DNA of 9,031 bases. Origin: Methanoregula sp. (lineage in GTDB: Archaea; Halobacteriota; Methanomicrobia; Methanomicrobiales; Methanospirillaceae). The stretch lies in NCBI GenBank assembly GCA_022710665.1, contig JAKLGN010000043.1, positions 1 through 9,031 on the forward strand, given 5' to 3'. Shown piece by piece: positions 1-5,717 of the stretch (positions are counted from its first letter, which is position 1; each line of letters begins with the position of its first letter). The notes under the pieces were generated by a model. The model was not told the DNA's origin. It was given only the letters and a program-made list of their open reading frames with translations, and ran no database searches. Made by a program: the position numbers and the translations under genes.

Positions 1-1
1 T

Positions 2-403
2 GAGACGTGCATTGGGAGGTTCATCGCCGGCAATTATACCCGGGCCATTGAGGTCGGAATCGGAAAGAACACCGATGCGGCAAAGATCCTTTCCGGAGCG
101 GGCATCCTGCTTTGCAGTACTGATATCAAAAATCTGCCGGTTCCTGATGAACTCGCGTTTATTGTCGATGATGTTTTTTCACCGGATATTACCCATTACC
201 AGGGGGCCGATGTTATCTATGCAATCCGCCCTGCCATTGAGATGATCCCAGCCCTTATCTCACTTGCAAAGAGAGTAAACTGCGATCTTCTTGTCTATCA
301 TCTCGGTTTTGAGTTCTATTTGGAGGGCGGAGAAAAAATTGACTGCGGCGTCATCCTCCACCGGTATGCCGGGCGTCAGAACCCGTCGAACAGTGTTGAC
401 TGA
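2..403 (+). CDS. UPF0146 family protein (5'-truncated by window edge)
   Basis: The frame is open from the first complete codon to a TGA at 401-403 and encodes 133 residues. No start is visible; since the protein begins ETCIGRFIAGNY, I infer that only a few N-terminal residues are missing. It resembles the archaeal UPF0146 family, whose function is unproven. Features seen are a glycine motif IEVGIGKNTDAAKIL (residues 17-30), which looks like motif I of a SAM-dependent methyltransferase Rossmann fold, then a TDI (40-42), then a conserved-looking block VDDVFSPDITHYQGADVIYAIRP (55-77), written here as VDDVFSPDI and YQGADVIYAIRP. A methyltransferase-like fold is inference and no substrate can be named. 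Its last 28 bp overlap the 3' end of rfcL on the opposite strand. T tracts at 473-480 and 501-515 lie downstream and could end its transcript. Confidence 0.8.
   Translation, partial: ETCIGRFIAGNYTRAIEVGIGKNTDAAKILSGAGILLCSTDIKNLPVPDELAFIVDDVFSPDITHYQGADVIYAIRPAIEMIPALISLAKRVNCDLLVYHLGFEFYLEGGEKIDCGVILHRYAGRQNPSNSVD
333..338 (-). terminator. Weak candidate T6 terminator downstream of rfcL
   Basis: Six A residues on the plus strand read as T6 on the minus strand, 38 nt past the rfcL stop and inside the UPF0146 coding region. It is the first oligo-T run after rfcL, but it is short, and the assignment is weak. Confidence 0.25.
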
Positions 404-1809
404 GTCTTTGCAGGGGGTTTCTTCTCTGCGGGTTCTGCCGGGGCAGCGGGGGGTTCAGGGGAGGGCAATGCATTTTTTTTGGGCTCCGGCCCGGGTACCG
501 TTTTTTTCTTTTTTTCCTCTTTTGCCATTTTCACCGGTTCTTGTTGCAGCTTCCTTGTCTTCTCCTTCTCGTTCTCCCGGTCTTCCTGTACGAGCGTTCG
601 GATGATTGCAGCTGATCGGGTCCGGTCGGAAAGGAAAAAATTGAGCTGGTCTGCATCAAATGCAAGGTCCCGGGCAAATCCGGCTGGATCCTGCTCGATG
701 AGCAGGGAAACGGTCCCAAGATACTGTTCCCGGAGCGTGTTCTGGGGAATATGCATCATGCCGGCAACCTTGTTGAGGGTCGAGATACGGATAGATTTCT
801 GCTTCTTTGCCGTGGACATCTTCTGCCAGCGCTCGGGTGGCATGATCCTTGCATGGACACCCTTTCCCCCCGCGGCTTCCGCAACGCCCAGGAGCATGAT
901 GGCGGTTGCATAGCGCCAGAGAGTATGATACTGGCGGCGGTAAGTATAGCCAAGATATTCATCGGCGCGTGAAAGGTAACGGTAGGCATGTCCGGTGCCG
1001 GTAATGTCAGGGATCAGGTGCACGCTGCCCTCAACCCACTGTTCGATCGTTTCGGGCGTGTCATCCACTTCGCGGGAGAGCCGCATCAGTTCCTCATCCG
1101 GTGTCTTCCCGAACAGGGCTGTTATCAGGGAGAATATTGATACCCGTTCATCCTTCTGCGATGTGTGGACCCCGTCATCGCCGAGGGCTGTCCTCCCGAT
1201 CGCGGAGGCATAGAGCATGTTGACCGCTGATCGTATGTCTCCCTCCGCACTTTCTGCAATGACACGGAGCGCGGTATCACTACAGGTAACCTTCTCGGCA
1301 GAGCAGAGATATTTGAGCCGCGGGACAATCGACCGTGCCTGCACCGCCTTGAACTGCACCGGCTCGCACCGGCTCCGTATCTCAGGTGAGAGGCCGTAGA
1401 GATCGTTTGCTATCAGGATCACCGGTTGCTGTGCCTGGTTTATACAGTCTACAATAGCCTTTGTACCACCGCGGTCCGCAGTACCCTGCAGGTTGTCTGC
1501 CTCGTCAAGCACGATCAGTTTATGGGAAGCGCCGGTGAGGCTCGCAGTTGTGCTCCCGATTCCGGCTATTCGTTCGATTACTCCAGCAGTCCGCTGGTCG
1601 CTTGCGTTCAGCTCGATTACTTCCCATCCCATGTCATGTGCCAGCGCCCAGGCGCTGGAAGTCTTGCCGGTACCGGGCTTGCCATAGATGAGCAATGGTC
1701 TGGACTTCCGGGACCATGTCTTCGCCCAGTCAGCCATCTGTCGTACCGCTGTTGCGTTGCCGACGATGTCCGCGAGGTGTGCCGGTCGGTATTTCTCGGC
1801 CCAGTCCAT
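376..1809 (-). CDS. rfcL: Replication factor C large subunit
   Basis: This is the large subunit of the archaeal clamp loader, which with the small RFC subunits uses ATP to open the PCNA ring and load it at primer-template junctions. Numbered from the ATG at 1809 (477 aa): RFC box II WAEKYRP (3-9), Walker A GKPGTGKTS (43-51), Walker B LIVLDEAD (98-105), sensor-1 region IANDLYG (133-139), an SRC triad (146-148), and sensor 2 GDIRSAVN (190-197). A helical C-terminal domain follows to about 408. The tail (about 409-468) is rich in Lys, Glu and Pro and looks disordered. It ends in a PIP box QSTLFDGF (470-477), the PCNA-binding motif. An upstream in-frame TTG at 1833 would add eight residues, but the ATG is preferred: conserved sequence begins there, and an AT-rich TATA-like box about 26 nt upstream suggests a leaderless mRNA. 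No Shine-Dalgarno sequence is seen. It is divergent from the marker 2 gene and overlaps UPF0146. Confidence 0.96.
   Translation of the reverse strand: MDWAEKYRPAHLADIVGNATAVRQMADWAKTWSRKSRPLLIYGKPGTGKTSSAWALAHDMGWEVIELNASDQRTAGVIERIAGIGSTTASLTGASHKLIVLDEADNLQGTADRGGTKAIVDCINQAQQPVILIANDLYGLSPEIRSRCEPVQFKAVQARSIVPRLKYLCSAEKVTCSDTALRVIAESAEGDIRSAVNMLYASAIGRTALGDDGVHTSQKDERVSIFSLITALFGKTPDEELMRLSREVDDTPETIEQWVEGSVHLIPDITGTGHAYRYLSRADEYLGYTYRRQYHTLWRYATAIMLLGVAEAAGGKGVHARIMPPERWQKMSTAKKQKSIRISTLNKVAGMMHIPQNTLREQYLGTVSLLIEQDPAGFARDLAFDADQLNFFLSDRTRSAAIIRTLVQEDRENEKEKTRKLQQEPVKMAKEEKKKKTVPGPEPKKNALPSPEPPAAPAEPAEKKPPAKTQSTLFDGF
473..515 (+). terminator. Candidate T-rich terminator for UPF0146, antisense to rfcL tail
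   Basis: T8 at 473-480 and a T7-C-T7 tract at 501-515 lie 70 to 112 nt past the UPF0146 stop on the plus strand. Oligo-T tracts on the non-template strand are the usual archaeal termination signal. On the minus strand the same bases are the lysine codons of the RfcL tail. The assignment is inferred from composition and position. Confidence 0.4.
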
Positions 1810-1830
1810 ACAGACACGTTGACCGGGTAT

Positions 1831-1843
1831 CAAATAAATTATC
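1831..1843. promoter_or_regulatory. AT-rich box in the rfcL / marker 2 divergent promoter
   Basis: The 78-bp divergent gap holds one clear AT-rich patch, caaataaattatc. Read on the minus strand it gives TTTATT centred about 26 nt from the rfcL ATG, the spacing expected for a leaderless archaeal transcript. Read on the plus strand it would place initiation near 1860, giving marker 2 a leader of roughly 27 nt or more. Whether one TATA region serves both directions is inference. Confidence 0.5.
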
Positions 1844-1887
1844 TCTGATGAAACGAAACTACCTTACACCAACCCAACCGGGAACCC

Positions 1888-2916
1888 ATGAAAGGTGATG
1901 CCGTGGTCCACAGCTGCTCCACAGAGACAATTGCAAAAACTGTCCGGGAATATGAGGGCGTAAAGAGGAAACATGCTATCGGTGATATGGTCAGGGCACT
2001 GAAGATCGACGCCCCTCATGTGATCGCTGCATTCGGGGAGGATGCTGCAGTCATAGAACACCATGGCGAAGCACTGCTCCTGGCTGCTGATGGCATCTGG
2101 AGCAAGCTGATGGATGCCGATCCCTACTGGGCGGGATACTGTTCGGTACTGGTCAATATCCATGACATTGCAGCAATGGGCGGGCACCCGCTTGCCATGG
2201 TGGATATCTTTTCGATTGCCAAAACAACGGTACAGGAACAGGTCGTAAAGGGGATGCATGACGCCTCAGCGCAGTTCGGTGTCCCGATCGTGGGCGGGCA
2301 CCTGCACCCGGACGCACCGTACAGCGTGATCGATGTATCGATCCTGGGTTCTGCCCGGCTCGACTCCGTTATTTACAGTCATACGGCACGGGAGGGAGAC
2401 AGTGTTGTTGCGGCGATCGACCTGAACGGACGTGTCCACCCGTCATGCGCACTCAACTGGGACTCGGTGACCATGAAATCCTCTGCCGAAGTCAGGGCAC
2501 AGATTGCGCTGATGGAAGAGATCGCACAAAAGCACCTTCTGACGGCAGGAAAAGACATCAGTAACCCGGGAATCATCGGAACGCTCGGCATGCTTCTGGA
2601 GGTGAGCGGGAAAGGAGCCGACATCGATCTTGGCCAGATCCCGAAACCGGATTTGGCCAAAAACAACCTGACATTCGAGCTCTGGGTCCGGATGTACCCG
2701 GGGATGGGTTTCATCATGACGGCAAAAAAAGAGCACGTTGCCGAGCTTGTCAGGCTTTTTGCGGGTGTCGGAATGACCGCAAAAGAGATCGGGACCGTGA
2801 ACGGGTCAAGAGAGCTGCGGATCCATTATCAGGGAAAAGACACCCGGGTCTTCGATTTTCTCGGAAACGGGATCCTGCACATCGAACAAGAGGATATTTC
2901 ATGCCAGGGGCGTTAA
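1888..2916 (+). CDS. Methanogenesis marker 2 protein (PurM/AIR-synthase-like)
   Basis: This belongs to the AIR synthase / selenophosphate synthase / HypE / ThiL superfamily, in the subgroup called methanogenesis marker 2, known for being limited to methanogens. Its reaction is not established; ATP-dependent activation of a small acid or amide is the family's usual chemistry. In the 342-aa product, a PurM-type nucleotide and metal site is suggested by FGEDAAVI (49-56) and LLLAADGIW (63-71), followed by SVLVNIHDIAAMGGHPLAM (86-104) and IVGGHLHPD (134-142). The C-terminal PurM-C half runs to the end. Two starts are possible: ATG 1888, or GTG 1903, which is preceded by AGGTGAT (1893-1899), a match to the anti-Shine-Dalgarno sequence. 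I list the longer form. Its end overlaps the next gene by 16 bp, so the two are probably co-translated. Length and motifs look intact. Confidence 0.9.
   Translation: MKGDAVVHSCSTETIAKTVREYEGVKRKHAIGDMVRALKIDAPHVIAAFGEDAAVIEHHGEALLLAADGIWSKLMDADPYWAGYCSVLVNIHDIAAMGGHPLAMVDIFSIAKTTVQEQVVKGMHDASAQFGVPIVGGHLHPDAPYSVIDVSILGSARLDSVIYSHTAREGDSVVAAIDLNGRVHPSCALNWDSVTMKSSAEVRAQIALMEEIAQKHLLTAGKDISNPGIIGTLGMLLEVSGKGADIDLGQIPKPDLAKNNLTFELWVRMYPGMGFIMTAKKEHVAELVRLFAGVGMTAKEIGTVNGSRELRIHYQGKDTRVFDFLGNGILHIEQEDISCQGR
1893..1899 (+). promoter_or_regulatory. Shine-Dalgarno-like AGGTGAT inside the 5' end of the marker 2 ORF
   Basis: AGGTGAT matches the complement of the 16S rRNA 3' end and lies 3 nt before GTG 1903. 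The upstream ATG 1888 has only ccgggaaccc before it, with no such site. This argues for initiation at GTG 1903, giving a protein five residues shorter. It is suggestive, not decisive. Confidence 0.45.
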
Positions 2917-3665
2917 AACGCATCGGCATCGGGATTGCCGAAGATCCGGATAAAGTGATATCAGGTGCCAACAGTGTCAGCGGGCCGTTTGAGACGGTCT
3001 GTTATGGTTGCCCCGGCCTTGCTGATAACAAAACCGCTCATAAATACGTGCATTTTTCCGAACATACCCACCCGGAACAGGCTCTGGTTGACGACCTTGT
3101 TTCCGGGAAGATAGACGCTGCCGTACGGGGAACCCTCCCGTCAAATTCCACCCTGAAAGCCCTAAAAAGAGCGATGAAGGTAGATCACCTCGAACGGATC
3201 GCTCTTCTTGAGACGGTGCACGGGAAAAAATTCCTGCTCACACCGGTCGGTGTTGATGAGGGATGGTCTGTTGCGGAAAAACTCGAACTGATGCAAAAAG
3301 GCCGGATCCTGGCGAGAAAATTCGGGCTGCCGGAAAAAACCGGTATTCTCTCGGGGGGCAGACTCGGAGACATCGGGCGACACCCGCAGGTGGATGCCAG
3401 CATGGCTGAGGCAGAACTGGTTGCCCGTCTGGGAAATGCCACCCACTGCGAAATTCTCATTGAGGATGCTGTCGAAACCTGCGGGCTCATTATCGCACCG
3501 GACGGTATTTCCGGCAACCTGGTCTTCCGTACCCTCACATTTCTGGGAGGCGGGATCGGGCATGGCGCGCCAGTGGTAAATATCAGCAGAATTTTCGTGG
3601 ATAGTTCGCGCGCCTCACCAAATTATGCCAATGCGCTAATGCTCGCAGCATCTTTGTTGGAATAA
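2901..3665 (+). CDS. mtxX: Methanogenesis marker protein 4 (MtxX)
   Basis: The 254-aa product resembles methanogenesis marker 4, also annotated MtxX, a methanogen-restricted family related to phosphate acetyl/butyryltransferases. The name links it to methyltransferase genes, but I know of no proven reaction. Features seen are an N-terminal RIGIGIAEDPDKVISGA (7-23), AAVRGTLPSNSTL (73-85), a Pta-like block SGGRLGDIGRHPQVDASMAE (151-170), and near the C terminus GGGIGHGAPVV (216-226) followed by IFVDSSRA (231-238). The start ATG is preceded by AAGAGGAT (2888-2894) at a 6-nt spacing, and this lies within the end of the marker 2 gene. The 16-bp overlap supports one transcript and coupled translation. 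A T7 tract follows the stop at 3686-3692. Family assignment is good, function unknown. Confidence 0.87.
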   Translation: MPGALKRIGIGIAEDPDKVISGANSVSGPFETVCYGCPGLADNKTAHKYVHFSEHTHPEQALVDDLVSGKIDAAVRGTLPSNSTLKALKRAMKVDHLERIALLETVHGKKFLLTPVGVDEGWSVAEKLELMQKGRILARKFGLPEKTGILSGGRLGDIGRHPQVDASMAEAELVARLGNATHCEILIEDAVETCGLIIAPDGISGNLVFRTLTFLGGGIGHGAPVVNISRIFVDSSRASPNYANALMLAASLLE

Positions 3666-3685
3666 ATTAAAATCCTTAAAAAACC

Positions 3686-3692
3686 TTTTTTT
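3686..3692 (+). terminator. T7 terminator after the marker 2-marker 4 pair
   Basis: T7 begins 21 nt past the mtxX stop in an AT-rich stretch and fits an archaeal oligo-T terminator. It is followed by A7 at 3697-3703, so a weak A/T stem is also possible. Confidence 0.55.
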
Positions 3693-3812
3693 ATCCAAAA
3701 AAACGATTTAAAGAGAGTAAAAAATATTCTGCGCAATTCTGAACTCCGTTTCCCGCTTTCTTGGCAGCATGCGTTCCGATATCGTATTGCTGGGTAAATT
3801 GGGCATTTTTCC

Positions 3813-3827
3813 CGGAAAGTTTATATA
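3813..3827 (+). promoter_or_regulatory. BRE/TATA promoter of the histone gene
   Basis: The sequence cggaaagtttatata combines a purine-rich BRE-like element with a strong TATA box (tttatata, 3820-3827). Initiation about 25 nt downstream would fall near 3848-3850, giving a leader of about 12 nt that starts at the ribosome-binding sequence GAGGTT (3850-3855), 6 nt from the ATG. This is the best-formed promoter in the window and fits a highly expressed gene. Confidence 0.85.
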
Positions 3828-3861
3828 GCCACCAATTAACTTTCTTTTTGAGGTTAGAACC

Positions 3862-4065
3862 ATGGCAGATTTACCAATTGCCGCAGTTGTAAGGATTGCA
3901 AAGAAGAACGGAGCCGAAAGAGTGGGAAGCGATGCCGCGGAAGCACTCGTTATCAAGGCTGAAAAGTATATTGCCCAGCTTACCAAGGAAGCCAACAAGC
4001 TTGCTGAACACGCGGGCAGAAAGACGATCAAGAAAGAAGATGTTGACCTGGCGGCAAAGCCATAA
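3862..4065 (+). CDS. Archaeal histone (HMf family)
   Basis: This 67-aa histone-fold protein dimerises and wraps DNA in archaeal chromatin. It aligns by eye with HMfB: LPIAAVVRI (4-12) for the first helix, GAERV (17-21) for the first DNA-contacting loop, and HAGRKTIK (50-57) for the second. DNA-contact positions R20, R53, K54 and T55 are present. H50, D60 and L63 match the HMfB dimer-dimer interface residues H49, D59 and L62. G17 matches HMfB G16, the glycine that permits close stacking of histone superhelix turns. The C terminus stops at AAKP, about three residues shorter than HMfB (69 aa). The gene stands alone, with its own strong promoter upstream and a T8 tract after the stop. Identity is secure; the stacking property is inferred from residue conservation. 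Confidence 0.97.
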   Translation: MADLPIAAVVRIAKKNGAERVGSDAAEALVIKAEKYIAQLTKEANKLAEHAGRKTIKKEDVDLAAKP

Positions 4066-4073
4066 GATCAACC

Positions 4074-4081
4074 TTTTTTTT
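4074..4081 (+). terminator. T8 terminator of the histone gene
   Basis: T8 followed by ctctc starts 9 nt after the histone stop codon, a typical archaeal oligo-T terminator. Confidence 0.7.
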
Positions 4082-4239
4082 CTCTCATCTTACGAAAGCC
4101 GGTTTTTATCCTGGAGATTTTTCCGGTTCATTTGGCTCAGTTGCAATGCTTTTTTTTGGCTCGTCAGAAACGGGAATGAAGGGATCGGTTCAGACCGGAA
4201 CGATGAAAATTGCAGCGGTGAGGGCTCCTTTGCCTCAGG

Positions 4240-4312
4240 GCGCCTCGCGGGGCATGGCGGGGCAGTTCCGTGTTTTTTTTTGCTCAAGGTTATCGATCCG
4301 CCGCGGAGGCGC
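4240..4312. repeat. GC-rich inverted repeat with T9 in the loop
   Basis: gcgcctc-gcgg (4240-4250) pairs with ccgc-g-gaggcgc (4301-4312): 7 bp plus 4 bp with one bulged G at 4305. The 50-nt loop includes T9 at 4273-4281. The pairing is clear from the sequence; whether it is an RNA structure, a boundary element or repeat debris is not known. Confidence 0.5.
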
Positions 4313-4331
4313 ATTGCGACGGGATTATCCT
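4312..4331 (+). repeat. Copy 1 of a 20-bp dispersed motif
   Basis: cattgcgacgggattatcct here matches cattgcgacaggattgtcct at 8342-8361 at 18 of 20 positions. Both copies are intergenic and in the same orientation. Confidence 0.5.
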
Positions 4332-4408
4332 TCTTCGAACACATGAGTCATACCGCATATCCCGATTTTTTACCCTTCTGGTGTGTGTTTCCGTTCATAC
4401 AGGGTTTT

Positions 4409-4418
4409 AAAAAAAAAA
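4409..4418 (-). terminator. T10 terminator of the mat-his operon
   Basis: Ten consecutive A residues on the plus strand read as T10 on the minus strand, starting 8 nt after the hisB stop. This marks the end of the mat-hisG-hisA-hisB transcript. Confidence 0.75.
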
Positions 4419-4426
4419 GGGACCGG

Positions 4427-5005
4427 TCAGAACGTACCTTTTGTGCTCGGGACACCCTTTTTCTTGGAGCGGGAGAGCGCCTGCCCGAGAGCAATGCCGA
4501 ATGCCTTGAACATCGCCTCGCACATGTGGTGGTCGTTCTTCCCGGTAAAAGCGATATGGGCTGTAATGCCGGCACGGTTGCAGAGGGAATAGAAGAAATG
4601 CTCGAAGATATCTGACGGGATGGTTCCGATGGCCCTGTTACCGAATGTGCCGGTAAAGACCAGATATCCACGCCCGCCGCAGTCCAGCGCAACGGTTGCA
4701 ATGGATTCGTCCATCGGGACCACTGCATGGGCAAACCGTTGTATACCCCTGCCACCTGCCATCACCTGTTTCACTGCATCACCGAGCACGATTCCGATAT
4801 CCTCGATCGTGTGATGGCAGTCCACGTGAAGGTCGCCCTTCGCGGTACAGGTGAGGTCGAAACCGCCATGTGTTGCCATCGACGTGAGCATGTGGTCAAA
4901 GAATGGTACACCACTGTCAACAGTGATGCTGCCCGTCCCATCCGGGTTCAGTTTCAGCATGATCTTTGTCTCTTTTGTCTCCCGTTTTTCCTCAACAATT
5001 GTCAT
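4427..5005 (-). CDS. hisB: Imidazoleglycerol-phosphate dehydratase
   Basis: HisB removes water from imidazoleglycerol phosphate to give imidazoleacetol phosphate in histidine synthesis, using a di-manganese site. The 192-aa product is a standard monofunctional form with no phosphatase domain. Motifs seen are RETKETKI (8-15), GVPFFDHML (32-40), the metal-binding HHTIEDIG (64-71), the second metal motif [13 protein letters not shown] (158-170), and a C-terminal PSTKG (186-190) typical of the family. The frame stays open further upstream, but ATG 5005 is chosen because GGAGG lies 7 nt before it and because ATGA then joins the hisA stop to the hisB start. It is the last gene of the operon and is followed at once by T10. 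An ATG at 5011, two codons earlier, sits too close to the Shine-Dalgarno sequence. Confidence 0.96.
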   Translation of the reverse strand: MTIVEEKRETKETKIMLKLNPDGTGSITVDSGVPFFDHMLTSMATHGGFDLTCTAKGDLHVDCHHTIEDIGIVLGDAVKQVMAGGRGIQRFAHAVVPMDESIATVALDCGGRGYLVFTGTFGNRAIGTIPSDIFEHFFYSLCNRAGITAHIAFTGKNDHHMCEAMFKAFGIALGQALSRSKKKGVPSTKGTF

Positions 5006-5712
5006 CGGCATTCCTCCAGTGCATCTTTCAGTGAGATCTTCCCGCTGTAGAGTGCCGATCCAAGAACGGCACCATACGCTCCGGCATCCCGCAGTGCCCC
5101 AACATCGGCACATGACGAGATACCGCCCGCAACCACGACCGGGATGCGGATATGGTCGATCAAGCGTTTTACCGGTTCGAGCCGGACACCCTGCTGCAAT
5201 CCTTCCACATCCACATTCGTGTAGAGAAGTGACCCGGCTCCGAGGTCTTCAAATTTTTTTGCCCAGCCCAGGTAATCACCGGCTGTTTCCTGCCAGCCAT
5301 GCACGGCAATCTGACCACCCCTTGCATCAACACCGGGCATGATCCGCCCGCTGCCGAATTCCCGGGCAAGCGTACGGATACACGCGGGATCCTGAGTAGC
5401 AAGAGTAGAAATAATAATCCGATCCACACCGATCTCAAGCCAGTGCCGGGCGTCTTCGGCAGAACGGATACCCCCGCCAAGCTCGATCTCTGCGCCGGTC
5501 TTTTGTATCAGGTTCGTGATGAGATCGGCATTCCTTGAAGACATCCCGAACGCACCGTCGAGGTTCACCACATGGAGGGCAGTTGCGCCCTCGTCGATCC
5601 AGCGGGTTGCACAGGAGATGGGGTCTCCATAGGTCTTCGCACTCTCCCTGATTCCCTGTACCAGCTGGACGCATTTTCCTTCGAGAATATCTATTGCCGG
5701 GAATATTTTCAT
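5002..5712 (-). CDS. hisA: Phosphoribosylformimino-AICAR isomerase
   Basis: HisA converts ProFAR to PRFAR by an Amadori rearrangement in histidine synthesis. The 236-aa product has the two-fold repeated TIM-barrel pattern. D8 in FPAID and D129 in PGVDARGG are the expected acid/base pair, and T165 in YTNVDVEG sits at the usual active-site threonine. Phosphate-binding segments are ELGGGIRS (77-84) and VVVAGGIS (192-199), with GAVLGSALY (214-222) closing the barrel. The early strand reads HVVNLDGAF (47-55) where many HisA proteins have an aspartate before LDG; this is a mild variation. Its ATG follows the hisG stop after 5 nt with no clear Shine-Dalgarno sequence, and its TGA overlaps the hisB ATG. 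Both junctions suggest translational coupling within one transcript. Confidence 0.96.
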   Translation of the reverse strand: MKIFPAIDILEGKCVQLVQGIRESAKTYGDPISCATRWIDEGATALHVVNLDGAFGMSSRNADLITNLIQKTGAEIELGGGIRSAEDARHWLEIGVDRIIISTLATQDPACIRTLAREFGSGRIMPGVDARGGQIAVHGWQETAGDYLGWAKKFEDLGAGSLLYTNVDVEGLQQGVRLEPVKRLIDHIRIPVVVAGGISSCADVGALRDAGAYGAVLGSALYSGKISLKDALEECR

Positions 5713-5717
5713 AAGGA

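Larger units (their letters stand above)
4066..4426. other. Convergent intergenic region, no gene seen
   Basis: This 361-bp stretch separates the convergent histone and hisB genes. It holds the two terminators, another T-rich run near 4150, and a GC-rich inverted repeat (4240-4312) with a 20-bp motif shared with the 8.3-kb gap. Open frames that cross it show no recognisable protein sequence and mostly run into the neighbouring genes. Confidence 0.6.

Noticed and set aside
1426..1848. 140-codon plus-strand open frame opposite rfcL
   Set aside because: It lies entirely antisense to the conserved AAA+ domain of rfcL; the codon pattern belongs to rfcL.
4146..4346. 66-codon plus-strand open frame in the histone-hisB gap
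   Set aside because: It starts inside a T-rich run, spans the inverted repeat and repeat motif, and resembles no protein that I recognise.
3896..4615. 239-codon plus-strand open frame
   Set aside because: It is out of frame with the histone gene, crosses the gap and then runs antisense through hisB. It has no recognisable motif and is a shadow.
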